A DNA stretch of 21,539 bases, taken from a virus. Of the stretch, positions 6,843-15,086 are shown piece by piece. The translations under genes were made by a program, and so were the position numbers. The notes under the pieces were generated by a model. It was not told where the DNA came from, did not search any database, and saw only the letters and a list, made by a program, of their open reading frames with translations. The number at the start of each line of letters is the position of its first letter. The first letter of the stretch is position 1. The stretch covers positions 1 through 21,539 of the IMG/VR virus record IMGVR_UViG_3300021185_001116. One strand, 5' to 3'.

Positions 6843-7355
6843 TTACTTTACAAACTGTCCGTAATTATTTATTGAATTAGAAAGGCCTTCGATAGTTTTT
6901 TCAGCATCTAGTATTAATTCTTTATTTTTAGATGCACTTCCGAAGTAGACGTAAGGTCCTTCGTTAATATTTTCTGCTGGTCTGTTAAATTCCACTTTAC
7001 TTTGGATACTTTGTATATATTGAAACTTTTTTAACTCTAAATACTTTTTCTTTCTAGCTTCTATTATACTCTTAGTTCTTTTATCCTGTAAGAAATACCT
7101 AGTAATATAACCATCTTTATAATTTAACTCAGTTGGTATTATTAAATCATTAGTAAATCTTCTAGCTGGATTGAAAGCATCTGTGTGTACTTCTTTTACT
7201 AACTCTTGAGAAGTTCTTGTAGGAGTCTTGCCTGTGTAGTACTTATCGTTATATGTTTCGAAGTACCAACCAGTATACGCTTTACCAGAAGGTAGATATA
7301 AACTATCTCCTCTAGAGTAAATTGGTTTGCTATATTTTGATTTTGGTAAGTACAT
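6843..7355 (-). CDS. Probable baseplate/tail-associated protein, 170 aa
   Basis: No family can be named with confidence. The N-terminal half is rich in Tyr, Gly and Lys, with a GKAYTGWYFETYNDKYYTGK segment reminiscent of small virion-associated proteins encoded near baseplate genes of marine T4-like phages; this is an impression, not a search result. A long basic helix follows (TKSIIEARKKKYLELKKFQ), and the C-terminus is Asn/Ser-rich. There is no signal peptide or membrane span. Its ATG shares a base with the TAA of the hub gene (TAATG), and an AGGAG lies 10 nt before the ATG inside the hub gene, one of very few plausible ribosome binding sites here. Tight coupling to the hub gene supports a role in the baseplate. 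Confidence 0.6.
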   Translation of the reverse strand: MYLPKSKYSKPIYSRGDSLYLPSGKAYTGWYFETYNDKYYTGKTPTRTSQELVKEVHTDAFNPARRFTNDLIIPTELNYKDGYITRYFLQDKRTKSIIEARKKKYLELKKFQYIQSIQSKVEFNRPAENINEGPYVYFGSASKNKELILDAEKTIEGLSNSINNYGQFVK

Positions 7356-10069
7356 TATGCAAATACTCCTGTGTGTGGGACAGGTATCCCTTTATATCTT
7401 AATTCTAAATGTAAATGATTTAACATTTTACCGGATTTTGCATCATCATATCCTGGTCCAAATATTGAATCACCGGCTAAGTTACCCATACTTCCGACCG
7501 GGTGGCCCTGTCTAACTACATCTCCTACGTTTAGACTTCTTATTGGATTAACATATCCTAAAGTTACTCCATAATCTTTAAATCGTCCTGTACCTTGTAA
7601 TTTAATTTTAGATAAACCTTTAGAAAAGTTTTTTCCTAATGATACTACCTCACCATCAAATGGTGAAACCATCTCTACTCCTGGTGGAATACTATAGTCT
7701 ACTCCTTTATGAATATTTAATTTTCTTTTTGCTCCAAAATTACCTGCTCCTGCTGCATCATTTCTAACTCTTCTCCCAACAGCACTAGGGCCCACAGGGA
7801 ACATTAACTGTACTAATCCATCTTCAGGAATTTCATCAATGATCTCTTCTAAATCAACATCTACTAATACTTCATCTTCTACAGAAAGTAATTCTCCTTC
7901 TGTGTTCATTTCTTCTTCACCTTTAAATTGCCCTGATATAATCATTTGAGCAGTAAGCTCAGTATTCCATTTATTATCACTAATTGAATTAGTAACTCCA
8001 TTAATTAAAAAACTAACCACACCTCTGTATCTTTCTGGAAGTATAGTAGGTGATATATTAAATGCTTCACCAATTTTAAATCCTGCTGTACCTTTTAATT
8101 TAAGTGTCAACTCTAATGGTATTAAACCCGGTATATTAGTTCTAGCTCTAGAAGTATACGTCTGTAAAAATCTTTTCATAGTAAATATATGATCACTTGT
8201 AACAGCTTTATAATCTTCTGCATTATAGTATATCTTATTCTCATCTACTTGAAGTTTCTCTAAAAGTTTTACAATTCTACTTATTTGAGGTTTTTTTTCG
8301 TTCTTCTTTTTTACAGCTCTAATATTTTTATTTACTTGCGTTCTATCTACTAGTCCTTGATTCCATCTTTGCATTTGCAGTAATTCCTCTCCTACATCAG
8401 AACCAGCACTTTGAGCGGAGACTGCTACCATTGCTGCTATACTTGAAGGTATTTTACTATTTAAAGATACGTCTTCTACAACGGTATTTAAACCAATAGT
8501 ATCAATTACAGCATCAGCTAGTTCACTAAAAGCAGGAGTAACTGCTCTATCTACTACATGAAATTGAAATTTTTCATCTTCATAATGTAAATCAAAATCA
8601 TTTATTTTACCTGCATCGGTTGTTAACTTAGAAAGTATTTCTTTTATAAAGTCATATACCGTTTTAGATTCTTCTTCGTTAGTATCTAATTTTTGATTCA
8701 ATACGTCTAATAAGAAATCTACATTTATACATATATTTAATATATCATCTGTATCTCCTGATAGTTCATCTCCTACTTCTGCAAACTTTATTCTAAATTT
8801 ACCTTGCTCTGCTTTACCTTTTGGTAAAAATCCTATATATGGATCAACTAAAAAATGTTGTGGAAAAGTAGTAAAGTTATTTATAGTAGGATCATTATTA
8901 ATATAAAAAGAAATTAAAGCTTCATCTTCTGTCTTTAACATATAGTTTTCGTTTAGGAAAGCTAATAAATTAGAAAGAGGAATGTATTTGAAATATTGAT
9001 CAGGTGTAACATCATCAGAGTTTTTATTTATCTCCACTGAAAATACTTTTAATTCTCTATTATTATCTTCTAATAACTGTTTTGTAGGATCTAATAATGT
9101 TTTATATTCTGGATTACGAAGTAGGTCTTCTGTAAGATTTGGAGAATCACATAAACTCTTAACTGCATGTAAGTAACTGTGTAAAGGTGTAGAATTTTCA
9201 ATGTTAGAAGTAATACTATCTTCTTTTTTATCTTGACCAAAAATAGCTAACTGTAAAGATTCAACTATTTCACCAGCTGATATAACAAATGCTTTACAGT
9301 CATATTCTCCATTTTGCGAATAAGACCAAGTAAAGTTTTTAACATAACCATACATACCCTCATAATTATAATTTGTAAGTTTACGTAATTCATTAATCTT
9401 TTTAGTCACATCAGTACCTTTATACATATTAAAGTACTCATCTCCTATAGTTTGTATTTGAGTCTGAACTTCTCCGTCTTTATCTAAGTAAATTGAATGT
9501 CCCCACTCTAATAACATAGTATATCCTGGTCTTAAAAATAAAGCTTCAAGGTCAGTTAGTTGCTGTATAGAGTTAGCTTTGAACTCTACAGTAGCTATAC
9601 GTAAAGTTCCAAAGGTACCTTCATGTTGTACTTGAAATCCATCTATACCTGGCATTGGTACATAACCGAATACTTCATCTAACTCATATGCTGATCTTGC
9701 ATCATCGGTATCAGGTACTAATCCTGTTCTTATAGCTTGGTCTTTTAAAGTACCTCCCATAAGAACGTATTTTTTCGCTAAATCAGAGCTTCCTATATCA
9801 GGTACCTCTATATCCTTAAACCCTGCTCCTCCAAAAGGATTAGGTAAGTAAGGTAGTTTAAAAGTTTTTTGATCTTCTTTTCCTTTGGCTTTAGTATTAA
9901 CAGAAGAGGTCATTTTAACCCAACCGGTGTTGGCATTAAAGTACAACAACTGGTCATCACTAAAATTGTGAGTCTGGCCGAATACTTCTTGACGTTTATT
10001 GATTAAATTTAAAACGTCTTTAGATATCGGTCCACCAATTATACCTTTGTCAGTGTACTTTAAAGACAT
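7355..10069 (-). CDS. Baseplate hub protein with C-terminal M23 (LytM-type) peptidase
   Basis: This 904-aa protein looks like the hub at the tail tip, fused to a cell-wall hydrolase. The N-terminal third has the hub pattern EGTFGTLRIATVEF, LFLRPGYTMLLEWGHS and YVKNFTWSYSQNGEYDCKAF, ending near ISAGEIVESLQL, as in gp27-like hub proteins of marine and large phages. The last ~120 residues are an M23 metallopeptidase domain with Zn ligands H787 and D791 (HKGVDYS) and the HxH pair H885/H887 (NHLHLEL), all present. M23 enzymes cut peptide cross-links of peptidoglycan, so the protein should open the wall locally during DNA entry, the job of the gp5 lysozyme in T4. There is no signal peptide, which fits a virion component. 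It is coupled to the LysM gene upstream and the 170-aa gene downstream by one-base TAATG overlaps. Confidence 0.85.
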   Translation of the reverse strand: MSLKYTDKGIIGGPISKDVLNLINKRQEVFGQTHNFSDDQLLYFNANTGWVKMTSSVNTKAKGKEDQKTFKLPYLPNPFGGAGFKDIEVPDIGSSDLAKKYVLMGGTLKDQAIRTGLVPDTDDARSAYELDEVFGYVPMPGIDGFQVQHEGTFGTLRIATVEFKANSIQQLTDLEALFLRPGYTMLLEWGHSIYLDKDGEVQTQIQTIGDEYFNMYKGTDVTKKINELRKLTNYNYEGMYGYVKNFTWSYSQNGEYDCKAFVISAGEIVESLQLAIFGQDKKEDSITSNIENSTPLHSYLHAVKSLCDSPNLTEDLLRNPEYKTLLDPTKQLLEDNNRELKVFSVEINKNSDDVTPDQYFKYIPLSNLLAFLNENYMLKTEDEALISFYINNDPTINNFTTFPQHFLVDPYIGFLPKGKAEQGKFRIKFAEVGDELSGDTDDILNICINVDFLLDVLNQKLDTNEEESKTVYDFIKEILSKLTTDAGKINDFDLHYEDEKFQFHVVDRAVTPAFSELADAVIDTIGLNTVVEDVSLNSKIPSSIAAMVAVSAQSAGSDVGEELLQMQRWNQGLVDRTQVNKNIRAVKKKNEKKPQISRIVKLLEKLQVDENKIYYNAEDYKAVTSDHIFTMKRFLQTYTSRARTNIPGLIPLELTLKLKGTAGFKIGEAFNISPTILPERYRGVVSFLINGVTNSISDNKWNTELTAQMIISGQFKGEEEMNTEGELLSVEDEVLVDVDLEEIIDEIPEDGLVQLMFPVGPSAVGRRVRNDAAGAGNFGAKRKLNIHKGVDYSIPPGVEMVSPFDGEVVSLGKNFSKGLSKIKLQGTGRFKDYGVTLGYVNPIRSLNVGDVVRQGHPVGSMGNLAGDSIFGPGYDDAKSGKMLNHLHLELRYKGIPVPHTGVFA

Positions 10070-10371
10070 TATCTAGCCGTATTTATTTCGTTAAAGAGTC
10101 TTAATGCTAAATTTTGATCAGCCGGAATACGAATTTGTTGACCGACTGGTGGAATTAAAGAACCCTTTTGATTATTATTTGCTGATGCTATTATCCACCA
10201 CAGTGATGAATCTCTATAAAATTGTGAAGCTAATATATCATACCTATCTCCTGCTGTTGCTATAACATAAATATCTTGCTCGGTTTCAGGTATTCTAGGA
10301 TAGATAGCATTTGCTATATACCTTTTACCTGTCTCGGTTTTATTATTATCTATTTTTAAATATCTTTTCAT
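10069..10371 (-). CDS. 53: Baseplate wedge protein, gp53-like, with LysM domain
   Basis: This 100-aa protein is essentially one LysM-like module, with strand DIYVIATAGDRYDILASQFYRDSSLWWIIASANN (about 33-66) and the closing IPPVGQQIRIP (73-83). The same combination of short length, LysM fold and WW..IA..N pattern is typical of T4 gp53-type baseplate wedge proteins, which help join wedges around the hub. It lies directly between the tube-initiator-like gene and the hub gene, the expected neighbourhood. The ATG overlaps the preceding stop by one base; a GGAG sits 7 nt before the start, though it is also coding sequence of the upstream gene. LysM domains also occur in other small tail proteins, so gp53 equivalence is probable rather than certain. 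Confidence 0.75.
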   Translation of the reverse strand: MKRYLKIDNNKTETGKRYIANAIYPRIPETEQDIYVIATAGDRYDILASQFYRDSSLWWIIASANNNQKGSLIPPVGQQIRIPADQNLALRLFNEINTAR

Positions 10372-11978
10372 TAGAATGCTCCAAATGATTTACCTAAATC
10401 TAATTTAGGTGTTTTAATCTTACTGAACTTACTGTTTAAATCTAACCCTGATTCAATACCAGAAGTATCAAATGCCTGTACTGGTTCTTCTCCTCTTACG
10501 TTAAAGTATTGTTTCATAAATGGATTAGTAATATAATGATTTAAACCTGTTTGAGGAGCAAATCTGTGTATCACTGTAAAGGAAAGACTACAGTCCATTA
10601 CCATAGGTAATTCTTGCATACCTGCATCTTTTCCTCCTTCTGGTGCATCAACGGCTATTTCCCATGGGTATGCTTGATCCCAAGCATAGTTTACGTTAGA
10701 AATAAAACCAGGCATTTCGTAAATATAATCACCTACTGTTGCTTTTACTAAGGTACCTCTCATTACTCCTTCATTATTATATGTTGGAGCTGTAGATGAT
10801 GCAAGTAAGACCATCTTTTTATATAGAGGTTTCATTTCATATCTTGTCTGAGCTGCTATTCTAAATCCTATATTAACATTTCTTTCAAATCCACTATATG
10901 TATAAAAGTTTTCTGCTCTTCCATTGTAACTAAATTGATTCCAATCACCATTAAAGTTATCATCAAAAGAAGTTAAAAAAGCTCTAAAATGTAAATAGGT
11001 ATTATCTTCTGGGGTTATTATATTAAATCTAAATTTAATAATATCTCTGGTCTTATCTAAAGATTCTATTTGACCACTATATGGATCTAGCATATTTATG
11101 CCATCACTAACAGTTGAATCAAAAGGTGCTCCATATTCTTTTCTATCCTCACTATCTCTTTTTGATATATCACCAAGACTAATTCTAGTATCTTTAAAAA
11201 CGGATTTTGCAGTATTTAAAAATTTACCTGGTAAAGAGCTAGCTAATTTATCAGAAGCTTGTTTAGCTATATTTTCTAACTGGCTTTTTACATTACCTAC
11301 AATATTTCCTTCTAGATCTCCACCTTCTTGTGCTTTTAAACCTGTTAAAGTCTCTGTTCCTTCTAATCTTTTATCAGAATTAATTTTTTGACCTCCAACT
11401 GTTTCGTTACCCGCTCCAGCGTCTAATGCAGTATTTTCAGTATATACTTTACTCCCCTGTCTTACTAAGGTATGAGGTGCTGTTGACATACCAGATAAGT
11501 ATGTCTGTTTAGAAACCCCATTGAATCCTTTTACAAAGTGAGTACCTGTACCATTAACTGGTACTTGAGCTAATGTAGAAGCAACAGTCTTAACTGTTTG
11601 TCCTACTCCTCCTATAAGATTAGTACCTAACTGTACTATCTTTCTTTTGAAAAGATTCCCTAACGTCTCCGTAGCACTAGGTCTTGCACTAGTATTAGTT
11701 CTAATACGGTCTGCTGTAGATCTTTTATCTTTAGATGCGTATAAAGCTGTTTCGTTAGCTATAAACTTCAACCCTGGTGGTTGAGTTAAGAGAGTTGTGA
11801 TTCTAACTAAATCGTCTATTCTTTTTGATGCTTGATTAGAAGTAGGTACCTTGCTTCTTAAGTTCATAGGTATATCCTTCTGTATTATAGGTTCATTACC
11901 TATATTAACAGCATCAGAATACTTAAACCTGTTGTTCACAGGTATTCCGTCCTTTATATACGATTTAAAAATCGGCAT
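10371..11978 (-). CDS. Baseplate/tail-tube initiator protein (gp48/gp54-like role)
   Basis: This 535-aa protein has a low-complexity, Gly/Ser/Lys-rich first half (about 85-290) and a structured second half. The latter includes RDIIKFRFNII, FRAFLTSFDDNFNGDWNQFSY, GFERNVNIGFRIAAQTRYEM, YIYEMPGFISNVNYAW and ELPMVMDCSLSFTVIHRFAP. This beta-rich pattern resembles the tube-like domains of baseplate proteins that cap the hub and start tail-tube polymerisation (gp48 and gp54 in T4). Its place between the tape measure and the gp53-like gene matches 29-48-54-53 logic. T4 has two separate proteins for this role, and only one candidate is visible here. The extended N-terminal region may thread through the baseplate. 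A hub-adjacent structural role is secure; the exact T4 equivalent is not. Confidence 0.6.
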   Translation of the reverse strand: MPIFKSYIKDGIPVNNRFKYSDAVNIGNEPIIQKDIPMNLRSKVPTSNQASKRIDDLVRITTLLTQPPGLKFIANETALYASKDKRSTADRIRTNTSARPSATETLGNLFKRKIVQLGTNLIGGVGQTVKTVASTLAQVPVNGTGTHFVKGFNGVSKQTYLSGMSTAPHTLVRQGSKVYTENTALDAGAGNETVGGQKINSDKRLEGTETLTGLKAQEGGDLEGNIVGNVKSQLENIAKQASDKLASSLPGKFLNTAKSVFKDTRISLGDISKRDSEDRKEYGAPFDSTVSDGINMLDPYSGQIESLDKTRDIIKFRFNIITPEDNTYLHFRAFLTSFDDNFNGDWNQFSYNGRAENFYTYSGFERNVNIGFRIAAQTRYEMKPLYKKMVLLASSTAPTYNNEGVMRGTLVKATVGDYIYEMPGFISNVNYAWDQAYPWEIAVDAPEGGKDAGMQELPMVMDCSLSFTVIHRFAPQTGLNHYITNPFMKQYFNVRGEEPVQAFDTSGIESGLDLNSKFSKIKTPKLDLGKSFGAF

Positions 11979-11981
11979 TTA

Positions 11982-12188
11982 CTAGTTAAATGTTGCTCCA
12001 GTCTCAGGATGTGTGTAAACACTAGGCTTTTGACCATCTAAATCTTGAACTGAATGATCAGCTGTTTGTGATTTGATATCAGCCTTATAATGTTTTTGAG
12101 AAGTCTTTAATGCTCCCTCTCTAGTAGCTGGTGTGCCACCTTTTAATCCCAATATGGACTGTACTAATTGATTGTTTAAAATTCCCAT
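11982..12188 (-). CDS. Unknown 68-aa protein after the tape measure
   Basis: A small protein with a hydrophobic N-terminus (MGILNNQLVQSILGLKGG) and a polar remainder ending in SVYTHPETGATFN. The first 15 residues are not long enough for a normal membrane helix or signal peptide. I do not recognise it. It lies 26 nt after the tape measure stop and 3 nt before the tube-initiator-like gene, so it is part of the baseplate transcription unit and could be a minor structural or assembly protein. Reality is supported by the tight packing and the lack of any better frame. Confidence 0.65.
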   Translation of the reverse strand: MGILNNQLVQSILGLKGGTPATREGALKTSQKHYKADIKSQTADHSVQDLDGQKPSVYTHPETGATFN

Positions 12189-12204
12189 AATTGTTTTCTT
12201 TATT

Positions 12205-12212
12205 AATAAATA
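12205..12212 (-). promoter_or_regulatory. TATTTATT element before the 68-aa gene
   Basis: A one-base variant of the recurrent element (TATTTATT on the coding strand, followed by AATAAAG as at other sites), in the short gap after the tape measure gene and 16 nt before the ATG of the 68-aa gene. Possible promoter for the baseplate genes. Confidence 0.3.
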
Positions 12213-12214
12213 GT

Positions 12215-14782
12215 TTAACTTAATTTATGTTGACCTAAAACCATTGCTCGACCTGCTTTATTTCCGTCGATATATACATCTCCACCGGATTTAACGGCAG
12301 AAATTAATTTTTCTAGTAACATATTAGTTTTCTCACTAACTTTACTATCTGTGTTTAATGTAGTATTTAATACTGGTTTGAATGAATCAATATCTATTTC
12401 GTAATCTTTTTTAGCTGGCATGTCTAAACTAGTGCCACCCATTATTAAATCATCCTGATTATATTTTATAGGTCTTTGACCTGGTCTAAGTATAAAATCA
12501 TCTACTTTATTTATTTGTTTATCTAAACCAAACTTTTCGACTAATTGCGCTTTCTCCTGCAAATCTTCAGCGGCACTCATTGCAGCTTTATTAGCAGATT
12601 TCCTTTCAAAGAAGTCTATTATCGCAGGTAAAAACCCGCCCCAAAATTGGTATCCTTTTCTTTCTTGTTCGTCTAAAGTAGTAGCTTTTTGCTGTAGCGC
12701 TTGGGCTTCTATTGATTTATTTAAGAATTGTTTATACACCTTTGATTCATCTAGTGATGAGTCATTCTCTAAAGTCAAGTTAACCCTATCTTTTGCTGCA
12801 CTTATTTTATTTCCTGCAACTTTAGCTTCTGAGCCTAAGAAACCGGATAAATATTCAGTTAGGTCAACTAAAACATCAGCTAGTGTCTGAAGAGCCCCTG
12901 AATTAACTAAACCGGTAAATTGGTCTTTTGCTTTAGTTAATGAAGCATTAAACTTATCTTGAGCAGTTAAAGTTCTTATTATCTCATCTCTACTAGCACC
13001 TTGAAGACCTAACCTTGTTGCTAGTTGTGCTGCCTCTTCTCCTTTTTCCTCTCTTAAAAGAGCTATATAATTACGTTGTTCTTTATTTAAATTTTTCTGT
13101 ACTAAACGTGCTCTAGTTAGCTGTTCTACACTTAATCCAGAGGCTGCTGCTGCAGCTTCTAATATAATAGGACTTTTCATTTGCTCATCAGTAAGAGACA
13201 TCATCTGAGTCATCACCTCTTCTGCTGCTTGTCCTAATTTTCCTGTTGCTGATAATGCTCTTGCTCTTTCAAAATTCATCTGTTTACTAGTAAGTAACTC
13301 CAATTCTAATTCACCGGCTATAGATGATTCAAAATTTAATAAACTTTTAGAGATACTTCCAGCTGCGGTTAAATTAAGACCGAGCTTTCTAGTTTGAAAT
13401 ACTGCTTTTGCTAAAGCATCAGCTTGAAACCCGTAATAGGATTGAATTTCAGAACTAGTATTGGCCATTTCCCTCATAATTTCCTGACCGCTAATTAAAT
13501 ATCCGTTTTGGGCTGCTTGTGCATTTGCAAAATCTATAGTTCTATCAGTTAAACCTGCTACATCGGCACCAGTAGCAGATAGAAGTAATTGCAGTTCAGC
13601 TGCTTTTTCACCAGATATACCTAGGTTTTCAGTTAAGAATACTGATCCTTCAGCTATTTCTTTACTACCAACAGTAGTTGCTCCTAAAGCTTTTATGAAT
13701 TCATATTGAGCTTTTAATAACGATTCGGAATTTACAAGTATGTTATCAGATGATGCTGCAATTTGTATAAATTCTTTCCTTATTTTTTCTGCTTGAATAC
13801 GAGTAACACCGGTATTTTTTGCGATACTAACCATATTCTTATCTGCAGAGATAAATAATTCTACAACAAATTGAATAGCTTTAGCTAATAAAAGAGCAGG
13901 ACCTAAAGCTTTCATAAGTGATTTACCTAAGCTTCCTAAACCGGCTGATAAGCTTTTACCTATCTGCCCCATATTGGATACACCTTTATTTTTAGCAGCT
14001 TTAACTGCTCCTCTAGCTGCATCTTCAGCATCTTGAAAAGGTTTAGAAAATACTCTTAAACCAGGAATACTTTCAGTTAGGTCTTTCATAAAAGTAAATC
14101 CAGATACTTTTCTATCTATAGCTTCTTCTAAATCTAGCCTTTCTTTTGTTTTCTGTACTATAGCATCTACTGTGTTTTCTTGATCATAGTAAGACTGAAG
14201 CATAGCTAATGCTTCATCAGATAGTTTTTCATCTACACCTAATTTCTCATTAATTAATTTTAACCGTTCGCTAACAGTGTCATTAATTTGAGATTGCTCT
14301 TTATCCATTTCTCTAAGATACTCTACTTCATCATCTAAAAGTAATAATTCAGCTTTGCTTTTAATTAAACTTTTACTAGATTGTTCAATTCTACCTCTCT
14401 CTATCTTAGCTCTCTTATGTAGATTGTTTAATTGCTTGGTATTTAAGTCGCTTATACCTGCTTCTTCAAATTTTAAATCTTCAACTATAGAAGTTAATGC
14501 TCTAAAACCTTTACGTATGTTTGCTGTTTCGCTAGTCTGGTTTTTAAATTCAGAAGTTACTGCTTTAAGTCTACTGTATAGGTTAGATGCTGAGCCATTC
14601 ATTTCATCTAATGCTTTTCTAGCATCTCTTATATCAGACGGTAAACTTTTAAGCTGTTTTACAGATTCAGGATCAGTTAATTTGATAGGATCTCTACCTA
14701 ACTGCATTCTTATATCATTAAGCTGCTTTAGAAGCTTCTTTGCATCATTAAGTTGTTGCTCAAATTGTGGATCTCTGGCCAT
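12215..14782 (-). CDS. Tail tape measure protein
   Basis: This 855-aa protein is the best tape measure candidate. It is long and mostly helical: charged heptad-rich segments fill residues 1-225, a Gly-rich hydrophobic stretch runs from about 268 to 312 (SLGKSLMKALGPALLLAKAIQFVVELFI), further Ala/Leu-rich helices follow, and the C-terminus is polar (VYIDGNKAGRAMVLGQHKL). Tape measures set tail length, occupy the tube lumen and often carry such a hydrophobic segment for passage through the host inner membrane. The position is decisive: it directly follows the gp26-type assembly gene and its probable frameshift extension, the arrangement found in front of tape measures in most tailed phages. No lysozyme or peptidase domain is visible. 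At roughly 1.5 A per residue the tail would be about 130 nm, an estimate by rule of thumb. Confidence 0.85.
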   Translation of the reverse strand: MARDPQFEQQLNDAKKLLKQLNDIRMQLGRDPIKLTDPESVKQLKSLPSDIRDARKALDEMNGSASNLYSRLKAVTSEFKNQTSETANIRKGFRALTSIVEDLKFEEAGISDLNTKQLNNLHKRAKIERGRIEQSSKSLIKSKAELLLLDDEVEYLREMDKEQSQINDTVSERLKLINEKLGVDEKLSDEALAMLQSYYDQENTVDAIVQKTKERLDLEEAIDRKVSGFTFMKDLTESIPGLRVFSKPFQDAEDAARGAVKAAKNKGVSNMGQIGKSLSAGLGSLGKSLMKALGPALLLAKAIQFVVELFISADKNMVSIAKNTGVTRIQAEKIRKEFIQIAASSDNILVNSESLLKAQYEFIKALGATTVGSKEIAEGSVFLTENLGISGEKAAELQLLLSATGADVAGLTDRTIDFANAQAAQNGYLISGQEIMREMANTSSEIQSYYGFQADALAKAVFQTRKLGLNLTAAGSISKSLLNFESSIAGELELELLTSKQMNFERARALSATGKLGQAAEEVMTQMMSLTDEQMKSPIILEAAAAASGLSVEQLTRARLVQKNLNKEQRNYIALLREEKGEEAAQLATRLGLQGASRDEIIRTLTAQDKFNASLTKAKDQFTGLVNSGALQTLADVLVDLTEYLSGFLGSEAKVAGNKISAAKDRVNLTLENDSSLDESKVYKQFLNKSIEAQALQQKATTLDEQERKGYQFWGGFLPAIIDFFERKSANKAAMSAAEDLQEKAQLVEKFGLDKQINKVDDFILRPGQRPIKYNQDDLIMGGTSLDMPAKKDYEIDIDSFKPVLNTTLNTDSKVSEKTNMLLEKLISAVKSGGDVYIDGNKAGRAMVLGQHKLS

Positions 14783-14795
14783 TAAATATCTTTAC

Positions 14796-14803
14796 TATAA
14801 ATA
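14796..14803 (-). promoter_or_regulatory. TATTTATA element before the tape measure
   Basis: Exact copy of the recurrent octamer on the coding strand, followed by GTAAAG, 13 nt before the tape measure ATG and just after the stop of the frameshift extension. No Shine-Dalgarno sequence lies between it and the ATG. Candidate promoter from recurrence and position. Confidence 0.4.
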
Positions 14804-14816
14804 GGAAAGACCTCTA

Positions 14817-15086
14817 TTATTTAGAAGCCTTTGTCCTGATTGTTGGTTTTATGTCTGGTTTATGTATTTTAGCCTTTTGAACTCCTTGGGCTTTTTTCAT
14901 AGCATCTTCTTCGGCTTTATTTTTTTTATCGTAGAAATCTCTTATTTTACCAAAAGTAAACCTTCTTAACCAAATAGGCATGTTATATACATCATCCCAT
15001 GTATAACCACCTTTACCGTGGAATATTATTTCGTGTATTTGACTAAATACAGACTGTCTATAATCAGAGCTCAGGCCAAAAAAAGT
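14817..15086 (-). CDS. Probable frameshift-encoded C-terminal extension of the gp26-type assembly protein
   Basis: An open frame of 89 codons overlaps the end of the gp26-type gene in the +1 frame and stops 34 nt before the tape measure start. It has no usual start codon near its beginning; the first ATG is at 14981, inside what looks like a conserved block (GGYTWDDVYNMPIWLRRF). That block resembles the second half of frameshifted tail assembly chaperones, where a MP-x-x-L-R-x-F pattern is typical, and it is followed by a long basic helix rich in Lys. Protein-like composition upstream of the ATG indicates that the real product includes the earlier part. The simplest explanation is a ribosomal frameshift on the T7 run at 15078-15084, giving a fusion of about 327 aa (241 + 86). 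If translation instead starts at 14981, the product is 54 aa. Confidence 0.65.
   Translation of the reverse strand, partial: TFFGLSSDYRQSVFSQIHEIIFHGKGGYTWDDVYNMPIWLRRFTFGKIRDFYDKKNKAEEDAMKKAQGVQKAKIHKPDIKPTIRTKASK

Noticed and set aside
14355-14804. Open frame of 149 codons on the plus strand
   Set aside because: It is antisense to the coiled-coil part of the tape measure. Its Leu/Ser-rich translation is what the complement of Lys/Glu-rich coding gives.
14817-14981. Independent 54-aa gene starting at 14981
   Set aside because: The conserved-looking block begins upstream of this ATG, so a product starting there would be cut; frameshift from the gp26-type gene explains the sequence better.
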